Counted from the first letter of the stretch, positions 28,740 to 38,383 are shown. The stretch is DNA of 64,000 nucleotides from Bdellovibrio sp. 22V (GCF_030169785.1 NZ_CP125854.1:310001-374000); one strand, 5' to 3'. Numbers and translations are program-made. The notes: generated by a model from the sequence alone, not told the origin.

Positions 28740-29968
28740 TAAGGTTGGCGAGCTTCGCTGTTTGCCAAGTCCATCGCCATCACGACAGCGATTTTTGAAT
28801 ACATCGCTGAATGTTTGAAGTTCGACTCTGGCGAAATAACGTCGTTCACTGTGTGAATGTTTTTGTTACTTGCTCTGAAAGTCGCTTCAAACGGCATAAG
28901 CGCAGGGTAACCCTGACGGTGCCATGAAGCGTGATCGCTGCAACCATAACCGCATTTATCGTCCACGATGCGAGCGTGGATGTACGTCTCATTCAGCGCT
29001 TTCAAATAGTCACGTAACCAGGCGCTGGTGAAATCTGTCATGCTGCCAAGAACAAACTCTCCAGAACCAGCGAACAAAGTCATATCAAGCTGCAAAACCG
29101 CAACGACGTCTTTCTTTTCGGCTTTGTATTGTTTCGCCACTTCCGCGGAACCTAGCAAACCATTTTCCTCACCAGCGTACCAGAAGAACTCGACAGTTCT
29201 TTTTGGTTGCGGCTTATTCATGAGGACGCGCAAAGCTTCAATTAAGTTGGCAGAACCCGAAGCATTGTCATCCGCACCCGGCGCTGTTTTGGAATTTCCG
29301 CCCCAGGACTGATTGATCGAATCTAAATGGCCGCCAAGCACGACGATCTCGTTAGGACGCTCGCTTCCGACCAGACGAACACGCAATGTGTTTTGTTGAG
29401 TCGAAGAATGACGGATCTCTGAAATCTCCCAAGGAATCGTGGCATTTCCCAGCATAGCTTCCAAACGCTGCTTCATTTCAACAACGTGCTTATTCGGTTG
29501 GGAATCGCGGCTGGCACGGTTAGGGAAAGAAGAAAGCCATTGTACGTAACTGCGAAGATTGCTTTCACTCACTTCAGAAATCGCAGCTTCGATTTCGTTG
29601 GACTTGTTAAGTGCCAAAGCCTTAAACGGAGCGCGCTCGTAAAGATCGTTCTTCTCTTGAATCTTAGACAGATTCTCAAGCAAACCTACAAAGCCTGCAG
29701 AGTGCAAAAACGTATCTTGGCTAAGATCTTCAAAGCCACCGCATTTGCCAACAGCGTGAGAACGCTCTTGAATTCGTTGCAGCATCAGAGGTGTGACTTG
29801 GGCGTAGCCCACTTCCACTCTTTCATCCTTAGCAAGAACCGGGATGTTTAATGCGCGGAGATCATTGAGGTCCGCAAGAATCGGTTTTGTTTCGAAGTTC
29901 TCGAGAGGTGCAACATGCGCGACCGCAGTCGAAGTTGCAAATAAAAGCGCCATCATGGCAATCTTCAT
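28736..29968 (-). CDS. exported M28 zinc aminopeptidase
   Basis: 410 residues, ATG after AAAGGATTGAAAT; signal peptide ~1-17 (STAVAHVAP). Zinc ligands in order: H in LGGHLDSI, D in GADDNASGSAN, E-E in YAGEENGLLGS, D in LQLDM, H in KNIHTVNDVIS. The propeptide-like region occupies ~20-170. Matches the Vibrio leucine aminopeptidase type. Removes N-terminal residues from peptides outside the cytoplasm, plausibly during digestion of prey protein. Two Cys (DDKCGYGC) likely form a disulfide. Confidence 0.9.
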   Translation of the reverse strand: MKIAMMALLFATSTAVAHVAPLENFETKPILADLNDLRALNIPVLAKDERVEVGYAQVTPLMLQRIQERSHAVGKCGGFEDLSQDTFLHSAGFVGLLENLSKIQEKNDLYERAPFKALALNKSNEIEAAISEVSESNLRSYVQWLSSFPNRASRDSQPNKHVVEMKQRLEAMLGNATIPWEISEIRHSSTQQNTLRVRLVGSERPNEIVVLGGHLDSINQSWGGNSKTAPGADDNASGSANLIEALRVLMNKPQPKRTVEFFWYAGEENGLLGSAEVAKQYKAEKKDVVAVLQLDMTLFAGSGEFVLGSMTDFTSAWLRDYLKALNETYIHARIVDDKCGYGCSDHASWHRQGYPALMPFEATFRASNKNIHTVNDVISPESNFKHSAMYSKIAVVMAMDLANSEARQPY

Positions 29969-30078
29969 ATTTCAATCCTTTGAAAATAAATTACCGTACA
30001 GTAATGGTAGCTAAAATGTCCTCATGTTGGCAAAGACAATTCGCTTATTTTTTCAACATGCATTAGGATTGCTTTTGT

Positions 30079-31656
30079 ATGAACACCGATATCTTGCTCG
30101 TTACACTTAATTCGTCTTATCCACACAGCTCTTTTGGTCTTCGCTATTTGTACGCCAACTTAGGAGAATTGCAGCCCAGAGCTCAAATCATGGAGTTTAC
30201 GATTCAACGTGAACCTCGAGACATTGCCGAAGCTCTGCTGCGTCAAAATCCTAAAATTATTGGCCTCGGTGTTTACATTTGGAATGCGCACGAGTCTTTT
30301 GAACTGGTCTCTTTGCTAAAACGCATCAGCCCTGAAACGATCGTCGTACTTGGCGGCCCCGAAGTCAGCCATGAAGCAGAAGGACAGCCGATCTGCCAGA
30401 CAGCGGATTTCACTATCAAGGGCGAAGCGGATTTTTTGTTCTATGAGTTCTGCAAAAACTATTTAGTGAACGGTGTGCTTCCCGAAAACAAAATTATTTC
30501 AGGGGCTTTGCCGGACATTAAAGCCATCAAAACGCCTTATGAGTTTTACACCGACGAAGACATCAAGAATCGCGTGATCTATGTCGAAGTTTCCCGCGGC
30601 TGCCCTTATCGCTGTGAATACTGTTTGTCTTCTTTGGATAAAGCCGTGCGCAGCTTCGAAATCGACGATTTTTTAGTGGCCATGGAGAAACTGCTTCAAC
30701 GTGGAGCCCGCCAGTTTAAATTTATCGATCGCACTTTCAACCTGAGTCCTACAACGTGCACCAAAATCTTACAGTTCTTTTTAGACCGTATTGATTTAGG
30801 TTTATTCCTGCATTTTGAGATGGTTCCAGACCGTCTTCCGACAGAAATTCGCGATTTGATCAAACTGTTTCCTGCAGGTGCTTTGCAATTTGAAATTGGT
30901 ATTCAGACTTGGAACCCCGAAGTCGCACGTTTGGTCAGCCGCCGCAACGACTATGTGAAGGTTAAAGACAATTTCAATTTCTTAGCTTCCGAAACGGGCG
31001 TACATACGCATGCCGATTTGATTGTCGGCTTACCGGGGGAAGATCTGGAAAGTTTTGCGCGCGGGTTTGACACTTTGGCAGAGCTTCGTCCTGACGAAAT
31101 TCAAGTCGGAATTCTAAAACGTCTTAAAGGCGCACCGATTTCTCGTCATGATAAAGAATGGGAGATGGTTTATTCCAATATTCCGCCTTTCCAAATCCTC
31201 CGCACGAAAACGATGAACTTTGAGACCTTGCAAAAGATGAATCGTTTTGCAAAGTTTTGGGATCTTTACGCCAATAGCGGAAATTTTAAGAAGCTTGTGA
31301 CCACCATTCGTGAAAAAGCAATGGAGCGCGAGCACAAGTCGTTCTTTTGGGAGTTTTTCCAATTCAACGAGTTTCTTTCAAAGCGCCACGCGCAGTCTTT
31401 CGGTATTTCGCAAAACAGTTTGTTTGAGTCTGCATTGGCTTATTTGATCGAAGATCAAAACTGGTCTGAAGAAGATGCGAAGAATCTTGTCACCGAAGAC
31501 TTCATAACCGCGACGGGAAAGAAGGATTTACCGCGTTTCTTGCATCAAGTTTCGTTCGTTAAAAAGAGTGATGTGACGGAGTCGGCAACGCCGAAATCGA
31601 ATTTGCCTAAGCGACAACAAAAGCATCTTGGTGCGAAACAGGGTTCTTTTTCGTAA
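30079..31656 (+). CDS. B12-binding-domain radical SAM protein (DUF4080-like)
   Basis: 525 residues. N-terminal cobalamin-binding-like fold ~1-140 (GLGVYIWNAHESFEL, VVLGGPEVSHE), radical SAM core from ~170 with the cluster motif EVSRGCPYRCEYCLSS (C-x3-C-x2-C), and a C-terminal ~180-residue helical extension. The first ~30 residues (LVTLNSSYPHSSFGLRYLYANLG) are typical of the DUF4080 group. Substrate unknown. Its 3' end overlaps the convergent membrane protein gene by 50 bases. Confidence 0.85.
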   Translation: MNTDILLVTLNSSYPHSSFGLRYLYANLGELQPRAQIMEFTIQREPRDIAEALLRQNPKIIGLGVYIWNAHESFELVSLLKRISPETIVVLGGPEVSHEAEGQPICQTADFTIKGEADFLFYEFCKNYLVNGVLPENKIISGALPDIKAIKTPYEFYTDEDIKNRVIYVEVSRGCPYRCEYCLSSLDKAVRSFEIDDFLVAMEKLLQRGARQFKFIDRTFNLSPTTCTKILQFFLDRIDLGLFLHFEMVPDRLPTEIRDLIKLFPAGALQFEIGIQTWNPEVARLVSRRNDYVKVKDNFNFLASETGVHTHADLIVGLPGEDLESFARGFDTLAELRPDEIQVGILKRLKGAPISRHDKEWEMVYSNIPPFQILRTKTMNFETLQKMNRFAKFWDLYANSGNFKKLVTTIREKAMEREHKSFFWEFFQFNEFLSKRHAQSFGISQNSLFESALAYLIEDQNWSEEDAKNLVTEDFITATGKKDLPRFLHQVSFVKKSDVTESATPKSNLPKRQQKHLGAKQGSFS

Positions 31657-32065
31657 CAATTCGCGAAGCCAATAAAAGCCCAAAGGCTGTGAGTAATAGA
31701 GCAGAGCGAATGTAAAGCAAACGCACCCACTCTGACTGAATGTCAATCCAATGCGCTGGTGGAGTCAGCATCTGCCAGTCGCTGATCCACGACATAATCG
31801 CTTCATCAAGAACACAAAGGAGAGCGAAACCTACCAAGCGAAACTCGGAGGTTCGCCATTCTTGGCGCAGACAATACATACAAAGCCCCAACAACAACGC
31901 CAACGACAAATATGCCATGGGAGCCCAAGTCGGATAATTCATATGTAAAGCAAGATCTGAAATAAGCGGCGAACCTTCAATGTCGATGATAGCAATGATG
32001 GAATGTCCAGCCATCAAACCCACAAGCAAAAGGCTCGCATACTTTAGTAAAGTGGAAACGTTCAT
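31607..32065 (-). CDS. four-pass membrane protein of unknown function
   Basis: 152 residues with hydrophobic segments near 8-27, 48-64, 76-93 and 116-136. MSWISDWQM between segments 3 and 4 is the most distinctive stretch. No family recognised. The last 50 bases lie inside the radical SAM gene on the other strand. Confidence 0.65.
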   Translation of the reverse strand: MNVSTLLKYASLLLVGLMAGHSIIAIIDIEGSPLISDLALHMNYPTWAPMAYLSLALLLGLCMYCLRQEWRTSEFRLVGFALLCVLDEAIMSWISDWQMLTPPAHWIDIQSEWVRLLYIRSALLLTAFGLLLASRIVTKKNPVSHQDAFVVA

Positions 32066-32129
32066 GTGCCGACTTATATATTCTTCTGTTTAGTCCATCA
32101 CAAGTTTCTTTTTTGAAATCAAAAAGTCT

Positions 32130-32900
32130 TTAATGCTCACGCATTTTTTTGGCATAGCCCGTGTATCCAATGAGGGGGAATTTCGTGAATGTAAATCGAA
32201 AGTCCTTTGGCACCACACCAGTTCGCAGAAGTGAAAACATCGCTCTTTGAAAGAAGACCGGTCGGAGTCCGCGGATCGAGAGTGTCTCCAAACCGACGTC
32301 ATCGTTCCATTGCCGAAGTTTGTTGGGGTCAATAAATAGTGAGTAAACGTGATGGTCATGGGGAGTATTCTTTACAAACCATTGCACGCCCTTAATGACG
32401 ATCAACCACGACAGGAAATTCTTATTGAATGTATTAAAGAAGAAGAGTCCTCCTGGACGTAAAACTCTTTGCGCTTCTGAAATAACCTTCTGCGGATCGG
32501 AAACATGCTCTAACAAATCCATCGCCATCACGACATCAAAGCTTTCACGCGGAAAAGGCACTTGATAGACATCGCCTTGCATATACTTTACCGAATGCGT
32601 TTGATCTCGGTCTTCGGCGACTTTGAGGCTCGGTAATGAAAGGTCAATACCCGAAACACTGTGGCCGGCCAGCGCCAGATCGTTGGATAAAAATCCTCCC
32701 CCGCAACCCATATCAAGGATCTCAGCGTGATAACCTATGTTGCGACGGATGACTTCAAGGAGCCAGGGCAATTCTGCCTTGTGCTGGCAACGCAAAAGAG
32801 CGATTGGATCATCTTGGGCTTCATACCATCGTTCCGCCAACTCATCGTAGCTTTCGTTATTAATGATCTCTCTGTCTAACTTCGCTAGATCCATATCCAT
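32130..32900 (-). CDS. UbiG-like SAM-dependent O-methyltransferase
   Basis: 256 residues after GGAGGAAAGTGGC. ILDMGCGGGFLSNDLALAGH (SAM motif I), VSGIDLS, DVVMAMDLLEHVSDP and LRPGGLFFFNTFNKN are shared with UbiG, the quinone-ring O-methyltransferase. The N-terminal WYEAQDDPIALLRCQHKAELPWL also resembles UbiG. UbiG makes ubiquinone; no other quinone gene is near, so the substrate could differ. Confidence 0.8.
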   Translation of the reverse strand: MDMDLAKLDREIINNESYDELAERWYEAQDDPIALLRCQHKAELPWLLEVIRRNIGYHAEILDMGCGGGFLSNDLALAGHSVSGIDLSLPSLKVAEDRDQTHSVKYMQGDVYQVPFPRESFDVVMAMDLLEHVSDPQKVISEAQRVLRPGGLFFFNTFNKNFLSWLIVIKGVQWFVKNTPHDHHVYSLFIDPNKLRQWNDDVGLETLSIRGLRPVFFQRAMFSLLRTGVVPKDFRFTFTKFPLIGYTGYAKKMREH

Positions 32901-33034
32901 GCCACTTTCCTCCTCTGCCTTAAGGGTAACAAAATGGCGGTGTTCCTAAAAATTTAGCGAAGTCTAGTGGTAAGAATCATCTGGAATTGAAGTCCCCGCT
33001 TCCCTTCTATACAAAAACTAAATAAGCTGGGTTT

Positions 33035-33409
33035 ATGAGTGAATACATCGAGATCGGCTTACGCTGGATTTTTGGTTTTCAAATGTTGTTCTGGGGATTG
33101 AACGGTTTCTTTCACTGGGTGCCGATTCCTCCGTCGCCTAAGGTGATCGACGATTTTGTGGCGGCTTGCATGCAAACCCGCTTTATTCTTCCTACCGTTA
33201 AAATAATTGAAATCGTGTTCGGTGCGTTTCTTCTTTTTAATTTCATCGTGCCGGTCAGTCTTCTCGTCTTTGCCCCGATTATGTTTGTCGTATCGGGTTT
33301 GCATTTGTTACACAATCCAAAATGGGCGGCAGTTCTGATTCCGCTGAGCTTGCCTTATCTAGTTTTGTTGGTCGTACATAGCGGCTCTTTATTACGACTT
33401 GTTCACTAA
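33035..33409 (+). CDS. DoxX-like four-pass membrane protein
   Basis: 124 residues, four hydrophobic segments. LRWIFGFQMLFWGLNGFF, followed by VKIIEIVFGAFLL, is the DoxX/DoxD-like layout. Family members influence redox balance or quinone-linked electron flow, but this one has no assigned partner here. Ribosome site is weak (AAGCTGGGTTT). Confidence 0.7.
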   Translation: MSEYIEIGLRWIFGFQMLFWGLNGFFHWVPIPPSPKVIDDFVAACMQTRFILPTVKIIEIVFGAFLLFNFIVPVSLLVFAPIMFVVSGLHLLHNPKWAAVLIPLSLPYLVLLVVHSGSLLRLVH

Positions 33410-33471
33410 ACCGGATGGCTTGTTCGTAACTTGAAGATCGGGCTTTGTTTTTTGTAGATAAGCCTGACCTT

Positions 33472-35268
33472 ATGAAATTTAACAAAGCCCTCCTTTCAGA
33501 AAAATTTCTTTTCCTTATCAGTTTATTTGGCATTGTCGCCTCTTTGGCGTGGTTTCTTTATCTCTCTCCTGAGCCCGGTAAAATAGAAATTATTCAGCCG
33601 AGTTTAAGAACTATCTATAACGCTCCCCATACGATGCAGCACAAGAATTACGATCCTCGCAACAAAGGACTTTATTGGATCAAGTTCACAACGCCCGGGC
33701 GTGTTTTTGCGGTGGACAGTTTGCGCCTTCGTATCCGCAATTGCGTGCACAATCTGCAAACGAACCAAACGGAGTGGAAACTTCCCCCCTTGGACAAGTC
33801 TTGCGACAATCGCGAAGGCCTCATTCTTCGTTCCACGGCGAGCACACTGAAAGAAAATACGACTTGGCATATCGCCGGCAGCACACGCGGTGACACCTAT
33901 GGTGTTTCTTTGGAAAAAGACTGGCGAGATCCCAAACTTGTTGCGGGACTTGCGATTTTCTTTATTTCTCTAGCTCTTCTTCTTTACACAAAATTGCCGA
34001 TTCCACAGTCTGCACTGCGGATCTCTACCTCCTTACTTTTAGTTGGAGCTTTGGCTGTGCGTTTTTGGATGGTGTTTATAATAGCGCCTCCTGAAATGGG
34101 ATTGTTCTCGGATATGGGCGCGTATTTTCATCGCTCTTGGGAAATCGGCAGAGGTATTTACTATATAAGACAGTTATTCCAACCGGTGGGTTTTACTTTG
34201 TGGTCCTTGTGGATACGCGATTTGGGCGGGTTTGAACTTTTCAAGTGGACCCAGATTTTTCTTTCTTGGGGAACAGTGTTTTTAATTTTTCTTATCGCCC
34301 GAAATCGCTTTGGAAATGTCGCAGGCATCGCTTCTCTTGTATTAGCGGGCTTGCACGTTCCGCAGGCGGCGTTTGCCACCTTTCATATGGCGGAAACTTT
34401 TTATGCGTTCGTGATCACTTTGACGTTTTATTTTGCCTTGAAAGCTTTGGCGAATAAAAAACTGTCATATTTTTTCACTGTGGGATTTCTGTTGAGCCTG
34501 GCCTTTTATTTTAAAGGCAATCACGCTTACTTTATTCCTCTTTTTGCGTTATGGCTTTTTTATCGCGAGCGCAAAAGTTTTTCGAGTGGATTTAAAAAAG
34601 TTTTCGTCATGGGGCTAGGGTGTCTTCTGGTGACGACCGTCCACATGGCTTGGACTTGGCAGCATTATCAAAAACCGTTCTTGGGTCCCATGGCCGGGGC
34701 CCTTAATTTTGTCGAAGGAAAGTGTCCATCCAAAGACAATATCGATAGTACTGGCGCACGCTGGATGTCTCCGCTCTTTGGAATCCTCAATGAAACGACG
34801 GTGAAAATATGGTCCCGTCCCTTCACGGATCAAGGCTACTTTTGGAATGAAGGATTTAAATGCGTTCAAGAAAATCCGTTCGTGCTGGTCGAAAGCCTTC
34901 GCTATATTTATTATCTTTTCGGCGGCAATGATCTTTGGCCTATCATGACTAATGCGACAAGAAGCTGGTATATCCCGTGGGAATACTTCTTCCACTATGG
35001 ATTGTTGCCTTTAGCTCTTTTAGGCGCGTTAAGTTTGGCGCGAAAGAAAGATGACTTTACAGAGATCTCGGCATTGATGATGCTGTCCCTGTTCTTCACG
35101 GTTTGGTTTTTTAAATCAGAGAACCGCTTCCGTGTGCCTTTTGATGGAATTCTTTTGGTTTGGGGATCTGTAGGCGTCGCCTGGCTCGCGGAACAAGTCA
35201 AAGCCTTGGTCTTTAAAGGCACAAAGATTTCTGCCATCGATGCGCCGGTCGAGCCCGACGGCGTTTAA
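33472..35268 (+). CDS. GT-C fold membrane glycosyltransferase (GT39/ArnT-like)
   Basis: 598 residues from ATG 33472 (an earlier TTG at 33445 is possible). About 11 membrane segments with a ~110-residue extracytoplasmic domain after the first. SDMGAYFHRSWEIGRGIYY contains the acidic D-x-x-x-Y/D motif near the first loop seen in polyprenyl-phosphate-sugar transferases. Likely moves a sugar from a lipid carrier to a protein or lipid at the outer face of the inner membrane. Acceptor unknown. 3' end shares TTAA with the TM2 gene. Confidence 0.75.
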   Translation: MKFNKALLSEKFLFLISLFGIVASLAWFLYLSPEPGKIEIIQPSLRTIYNAPHTMQHKNYDPRNKGLYWIKFTTPGRVFAVDSLRLRIRNCVHNLQTNQTEWKLPPLDKSCDNREGLILRSTASTLKENTTWHIAGSTRGDTYGVSLEKDWRDPKLVAGLAIFFISLALLLYTKLPIPQSALRISTSLLLVGALAVRFWMVFIIAPPEMGLFSDMGAYFHRSWEIGRGIYYIRQLFQPVGFTLWSLWIRDLGGFELFKWTQIFLSWGTVFLIFLIARNRFGNVAGIASLVLAGLHVPQAAFATFHMAETFYAFVITLTFYFALKALANKKLSYFFTVGFLLSLAFYFKGNHAYFIPLFALWLFYRERKSFSSGFKKVFVMGLGCLLVTTVHMAWTWQHYQKPFLGPMAGALNFVEGKCPSKDNIDSTGARWMSPLFGILNETTVKIWSRPFTDQGYFWNEGFKCVQENPFVLVESLRYIYYLFGGNDLWPIMTNATRSWYIPWEYFFHYGLLPLALLGALSLARKKDDFTEISALMMLSLFFTVWFFKSENRFRVPFDGILLVWGSVGVAWLAEQVKALVFKGTKISAIDAPVEPDGV

Positions 35269-35651
35269 GCGCGGTTCACTTCAGAGACTTGTTCATTCAA
35301 CGTCCAAAAGTCGAAAAGATAACCGATCATAAAAAGACCGCCAGTGCACAGCCAGATAAGGCCCGTGAACCATTTTCCCATATAAAAGCGATGGATTCCA
35401 AAGACACCTAAAAATGTCAGAAGAATCCACGCGATGTTGTAGTCGACTCGACCGTTCTTATACCGGCGGTCCGCAGATTCATCCATGGAAGGGATAAGAA
35501 ATAAATCGATGAACCAGCCCACTCCTAATAATCCCAGCGTGAAAAACCAAATAGTTCCAGTCACGGGACGACCATAATAAAAACGGTGCGCGCCCATAAA
35601 GCCAAAAATCCACAATATATAACCGATCACAACTGAATGAGTGCTTGCCAT
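35265..35651 (-). CDS. double TM2-domain membrane protein
   Basis: 128 residues from ATG 35651 after AAGGAGATAGTG. Two TM2 units in tandem: FGFMGAHRFYYGRPVTGTIW and FLGVFGIHRFYMGKWFTGLIW, each with the G-x-H-R-F-Y-x-G signature and a pair of membrane segments. TM2 proteins are found widely in bacteria with unknown roles. Two copies in one small chain points to an internal duplication. Confidence 0.9.
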   Translation of the reverse strand: MASTHSVVIGYILWIFGFMGAHRFYYGRPVTGTIWFFTLGLLGVGWFIDLFLIPSMDESADRRYKNGRVDYNIAWILLTFLGVFGIHRFYMGKWFTGLIWLCTGGLFMIGYLFDFWTLNEQVSEVNRA

Positions 35652-35653
35652 CA

Positions 35654-37033
35654 CTATCTCCTTGCTTCGCTATTGAAGGCGGTCTTTCGGCGCAAGTAAA
35701 GACCAAAATTTTTCATCACAAAAACATGCACTAAAGCTTGTGTCCAACGATAGAAGTACCAAGGCAAGCGCGGTTCAAAATCATGAATCGCAGCTATCAC
35801 AGCTTCGCCTCCTAAAATTTCACGAAACTCCAAGCGCCCTCGCTCCGTTTTGCGCGCCAAGAGTCCGCCACGAACATAAAATAACTGCCGATGCGACCAG
35901 CTTCTTTCGGGAGAGTACTCAAGCACCAAAAGCGGCACGAACGGCAAGCGCAAACAAAAATGAATCCAACGGCCGCGCACTTCAACTTTCATAAAGCCAG
36001 GATTCATTTTTGGAAGAAACTCCATATAAGCTTGCGCCACATCCTCTGCCGTTTTTCCTTTTGGTAAAGGAAGCCTTTGGACCGAGCGCACGACTCTTCC
36101 TTCTTTTTTAGCTTCGCGGAATGCCGCCGGCGTCTGTTGTGGGTCATAGTTTTGAAGCGCCTCTTTGACAGCCTCATCAATCGACAGAAAATTTTTCCCC
36201 GGAACAGTGATTTTATTTTGCGGATTTAGCAGTAGCTCCGTCTTAAGACCTCGCACCAGGGGTTTAACCAATTCTTTGGGTGCTTTCGTAATTATACACA
36301 CCCATAAGGTTGAAAGTTGCGGACTCATAAACGGAAATGGAATAAAAAGGCGTTTCTTTCCCAACAGTCTCGCGATCTTTTTCATCATCTCTTTATAAGT
36401 AACAGGTTGGGAGCAACCGATATCGTAAACTTTTTCGAATGCTTCACTGTTGCCAACCACATGGGCGATACTCGCCGTCACATCGTGCAAAGCCACGGGC
36501 TGACTTTTCGTGTTTGTCCAGCGCGGGCACAGCATAACGGGCAGCCTTTCCACCAAACGGGTCATGATATGGAACGAAGAACCTTCGCCTCCTAAAATGA
36601 TGGCCGCGCGAAAAATCGTGTAAGGCACTTTGCTTTTTTTAAAAACGTCTTCGACTTCCCACCTGCTGCGCAGATGGCGCGAAAGACCCTGCGCTTCTTC
36701 CGGATGAAGTCCGCCAAGAAAAATAATTTGTTTCAACTGGCATCTTTCAGCCGCGCGAACAAAATTATCCGCGACGATCAAATCAAAGTCGTTAAAAGCT
36801 CCTTGCGTCAGTCTTGCTGACGGGCGCATGGAATGGACCAGATAAATTCCGACATCAACGCCTTGCAGTCCTCGTTCCGCATCAAGCAAACTGAAAAGAT
36901 CACAGAATCGCCATTCAATTTTTTCTGACTTTTTTTTGCCACGACTAAGAGCCACGATTTCGTGATTCTTTTCCAACTCTGCAATCAATGCGTGGCCTAC
37001 AAACCCGCTGGCTCCTGCAATCGCTACTTTCAA
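35654..37033 (-). CDS. NAD(P)-binding epimerase-like protein with C-terminal DUF2867-type domain
   Basis: 459 residues. Rossmann start MKVAIAGASGFVGHALIAEL, then VGIYLVHSM, FLGGLHPEE and YTIFRAAIILG, typical of atypical SDRs of the NmrA/YesF kind. Residues ~310-459 form a second domain (GRWIHFCLRLPFVPLLVLEYSPERS) with similarity to DUF2867, found in fused form in many bacteria. Cytoplasmic. Substrate unknown; its stop adjoins the TM2 gene with two bases between. Confidence 0.8.
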   Translation of the reverse strand: MKVAIAGASGFVGHALIAELEKNHEIVALSRGKKKSEKIEWRFCDLFSLLDAERGLQGVDVGIYLVHSMRPSARLTQGAFNDFDLIVADNFVRAAERCQLKQIIFLGGLHPEEAQGLSRHLRSRWEVEDVFKKSKVPYTIFRAAIILGGEGSSFHIMTRLVERLPVMLCPRWTNTKSQPVALHDVTASIAHVVGNSEAFEKVYDIGCSQPVTYKEMMKKIARLLGKKRLFIPFPFMSPQLSTLWVCIITKAPKELVKPLVRGLKTELLLNPQNKITVPGKNFLSIDEAVKEALQNYDPQQTPAAFREAKKEGRVVRSVQRLPLPKGKTAEDVAQAYMEFLPKMNPGFMKVEVRGRWIHFCLRLPFVPLLVLEYSPERSWSHRQLFYVRGGLLARKTERGRLEFREILGGEAVIAAIHDFEPRLPWYFYRWTQALVHVFVMKNFGLYLRRKTAFNSEARR

Positions 37034-37084
37034 CCTGGACTCCCTTTAAAATATGAGCCTATCACAAAAGTTCTTAGACACCAC

Positions 37085-37112
37085 CTTGACATTTTTGCGA
37101 CCGATCCCATGT
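37085..37112 (+). promoter_or_regulatory. sigma-32-like heat-shock promoter for hsp20
   Basis: CTTGACA (37085-37091), 13 bases, then TCCCATGT (37105-37112). This matches the heat-shock consensus CTTGAAA / CCCCATNT at nearly every conserved base. It lies 84 bases before the hsp20 start. Confidence 0.75.
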
Positions 37113-37196
37113 TAAGGATGTGCTTAGTGTATAAGTGCAAAGGAGACTCGGCCGGTCGCTTTGTTAAATTATAAAATGATTTAATAGGAGGATTTT

Positions 37197-37688
37197 ATGA
37201 GACTCTTAACACCTTATTTGGCAAATCGTCGTGATTTTTCTAATGATATCTTCAGCGAAATGGAACGCTTCTTTGAAGATTTCGCCGGTTTTCCTCGCGT
37301 AAACGTTGCACAAGACGGCAATACGTATACGCCCGCTATTGATGTGACTGAGGCAGACGAACACTATTTAATGAGTGTCGATCTTCCCGGCATGAAAAAA
37401 GAAGATATCAAAATTGAGATGGACGGCAATATGCTGACAATCTCAGGCGAAAGAAAGCGTGAAACAAAATCTGTTTCTTTCTCTCGCCGATTCACCATTC
37501 CCACAACGGTGGATGCGGAAAAAATTGAAGCCCATTATGAAGATGGTGTCTTGAATCTTTATCTGCCTAAAACACCTGTGGCGAAGGCACGTAAAATTGA
37601 AGTTCAAACTGATAAAGGGGGCTTCTTCGACCGACTCTTAACTTCTAAGAAGGACGTCGAGAATGCATCTGAAAAAACAGCTCACTAA
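37197..37688 (+). CDS. hsp20: Hsp20/alpha-crystallin small heat-shock protein
   Basis: 163 residues after AATAGGAGGATTTT. Alpha-crystallin domain ~40-135: TPAIDVTEADEHYLMSVDLPG, KKEDIKIEMDGNMLTISGER, and the closing EAHYEDGVLNLYLPK (A-x-x-x-D/N-G-V-L). ATP-independent chaperone that holds unfolded proteins. A sigma-32-like promoter and a strong terminator suggest monocistronic heat induction. The usual I-x-I anchor near the C-terminus reads KIEVQTD, slightly atypical, followed by a ~35-residue tail. Confidence 0.93.
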   Translation: MRLLTPYLANRRDFSNDIFSEMERFFEDFAGFPRVNVAQDGNTYTPAIDVTEADEHYLMSVDLPGMKKEDIKIEMDGNMLTISGERKRETKSVSFSRRFTIPTTVDAEKIEAHYEDGVLNLYLPKTPVAKARKIEVQTDKGGFFDRLLTSKKDVENASEKTAH

Positions 37689-37721
37689 TAAACATTAACA
37701 ATTCCTTTCTTCCCTTCCCTC

Positions 37722-37759
37722 GAGGGCTCCTGGTTCCCCGCCAGGGTCCCTCTTTTTTT
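37722..37759 (+). terminator. Rho-independent terminator after hsp20
   Basis: GAGGGCTCCTGG (37722-37733) pairs with CCAGGGTCCCTC (37741-37752), with one mismatch and one wobble, followed by seven T. Confidence 0.9.
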
Positions 37760-37796
37760 ATTTTGATTCGATTGAAATTTTCATTAAAGTAAAACC

Positions 37797-38345
37797 ATGA
37801 GTTCTTTCACGCCGAACGACATCTTGGATTTTTGGTTCGAGGAAATTGATCCCAGCTTTTGGTTCATGAAAGATGAGCTGTTCGATCAACGTCTTCGCGC
37901 CCGTTTTCATAAAGCTCACGAAGAAACCGTTGCGGGCGTCACTGCTCTTTGGCGAAACTCACCGGAAGGCCGCCTGGCGGAAGTTATCGTTTTGGATCAG
38001 TTTTCTCGAAACATGTTTCGTAATTCTCCGCAAGCTTTTGCCAGTGATCCTTTGGCGCTGCATTTGGCACAAGAAGCCGTTCGCGTAGGCGACGATCAAA
38101 AGTTACCCACGGTACAAAAAAGTTTTCTCTACATGCCCTATATGCACAGTGAGTCCCGGGAGATTCACGAAAAAGCCGTGACGCTTTTTTCTCAACCAGG
38201 TTTGGAAGACTCTTTGAAGTACGAGCTTCAGCATAAAGCGATTATAGATCGGTTCGGTCGGTATCCACATAGAAACAAAGTTTTAGGCCGCACGTCGACT
38301 CCTGAAGAAATCGAATTTCTAAAGCAACCTGGTTCTTCCTTTTAA
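37797..38345 (+). CDS. DUF924 family protein
   Basis: 182 residues. DILDFWFEEIDPSFWF, LAEVIVLDQFSRNMFRNSPQAFASD and FLYMPYMHSES are the three conserved blocks of DUF924, an all-helical TPR-like fold. Function unknown; widespread in proteobacteria. Cytoplasmic. Followed after 38 bases by the GreA-like gene. Confidence 0.88.
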   Translation: MSSFTPNDILDFWFEEIDPSFWFMKDELFDQRLRARFHKAHEETVAGVTALWRNSPEGRLAEVIVLDQFSRNMFRNSPQAFASDPLALHLAQEAVRVGDDQKLPTVQKSFLYMPYMHSESREIHEKAVTLFSQPGLEDSLKYELQHKAIIDRFGRYPHRNKVLGRTSTPEEIEFLKQPGSSF

Positions 38346-38383
38346 GTTTAAAAGAAGATACTTTAGAAAGCAGGAAGGTCATT

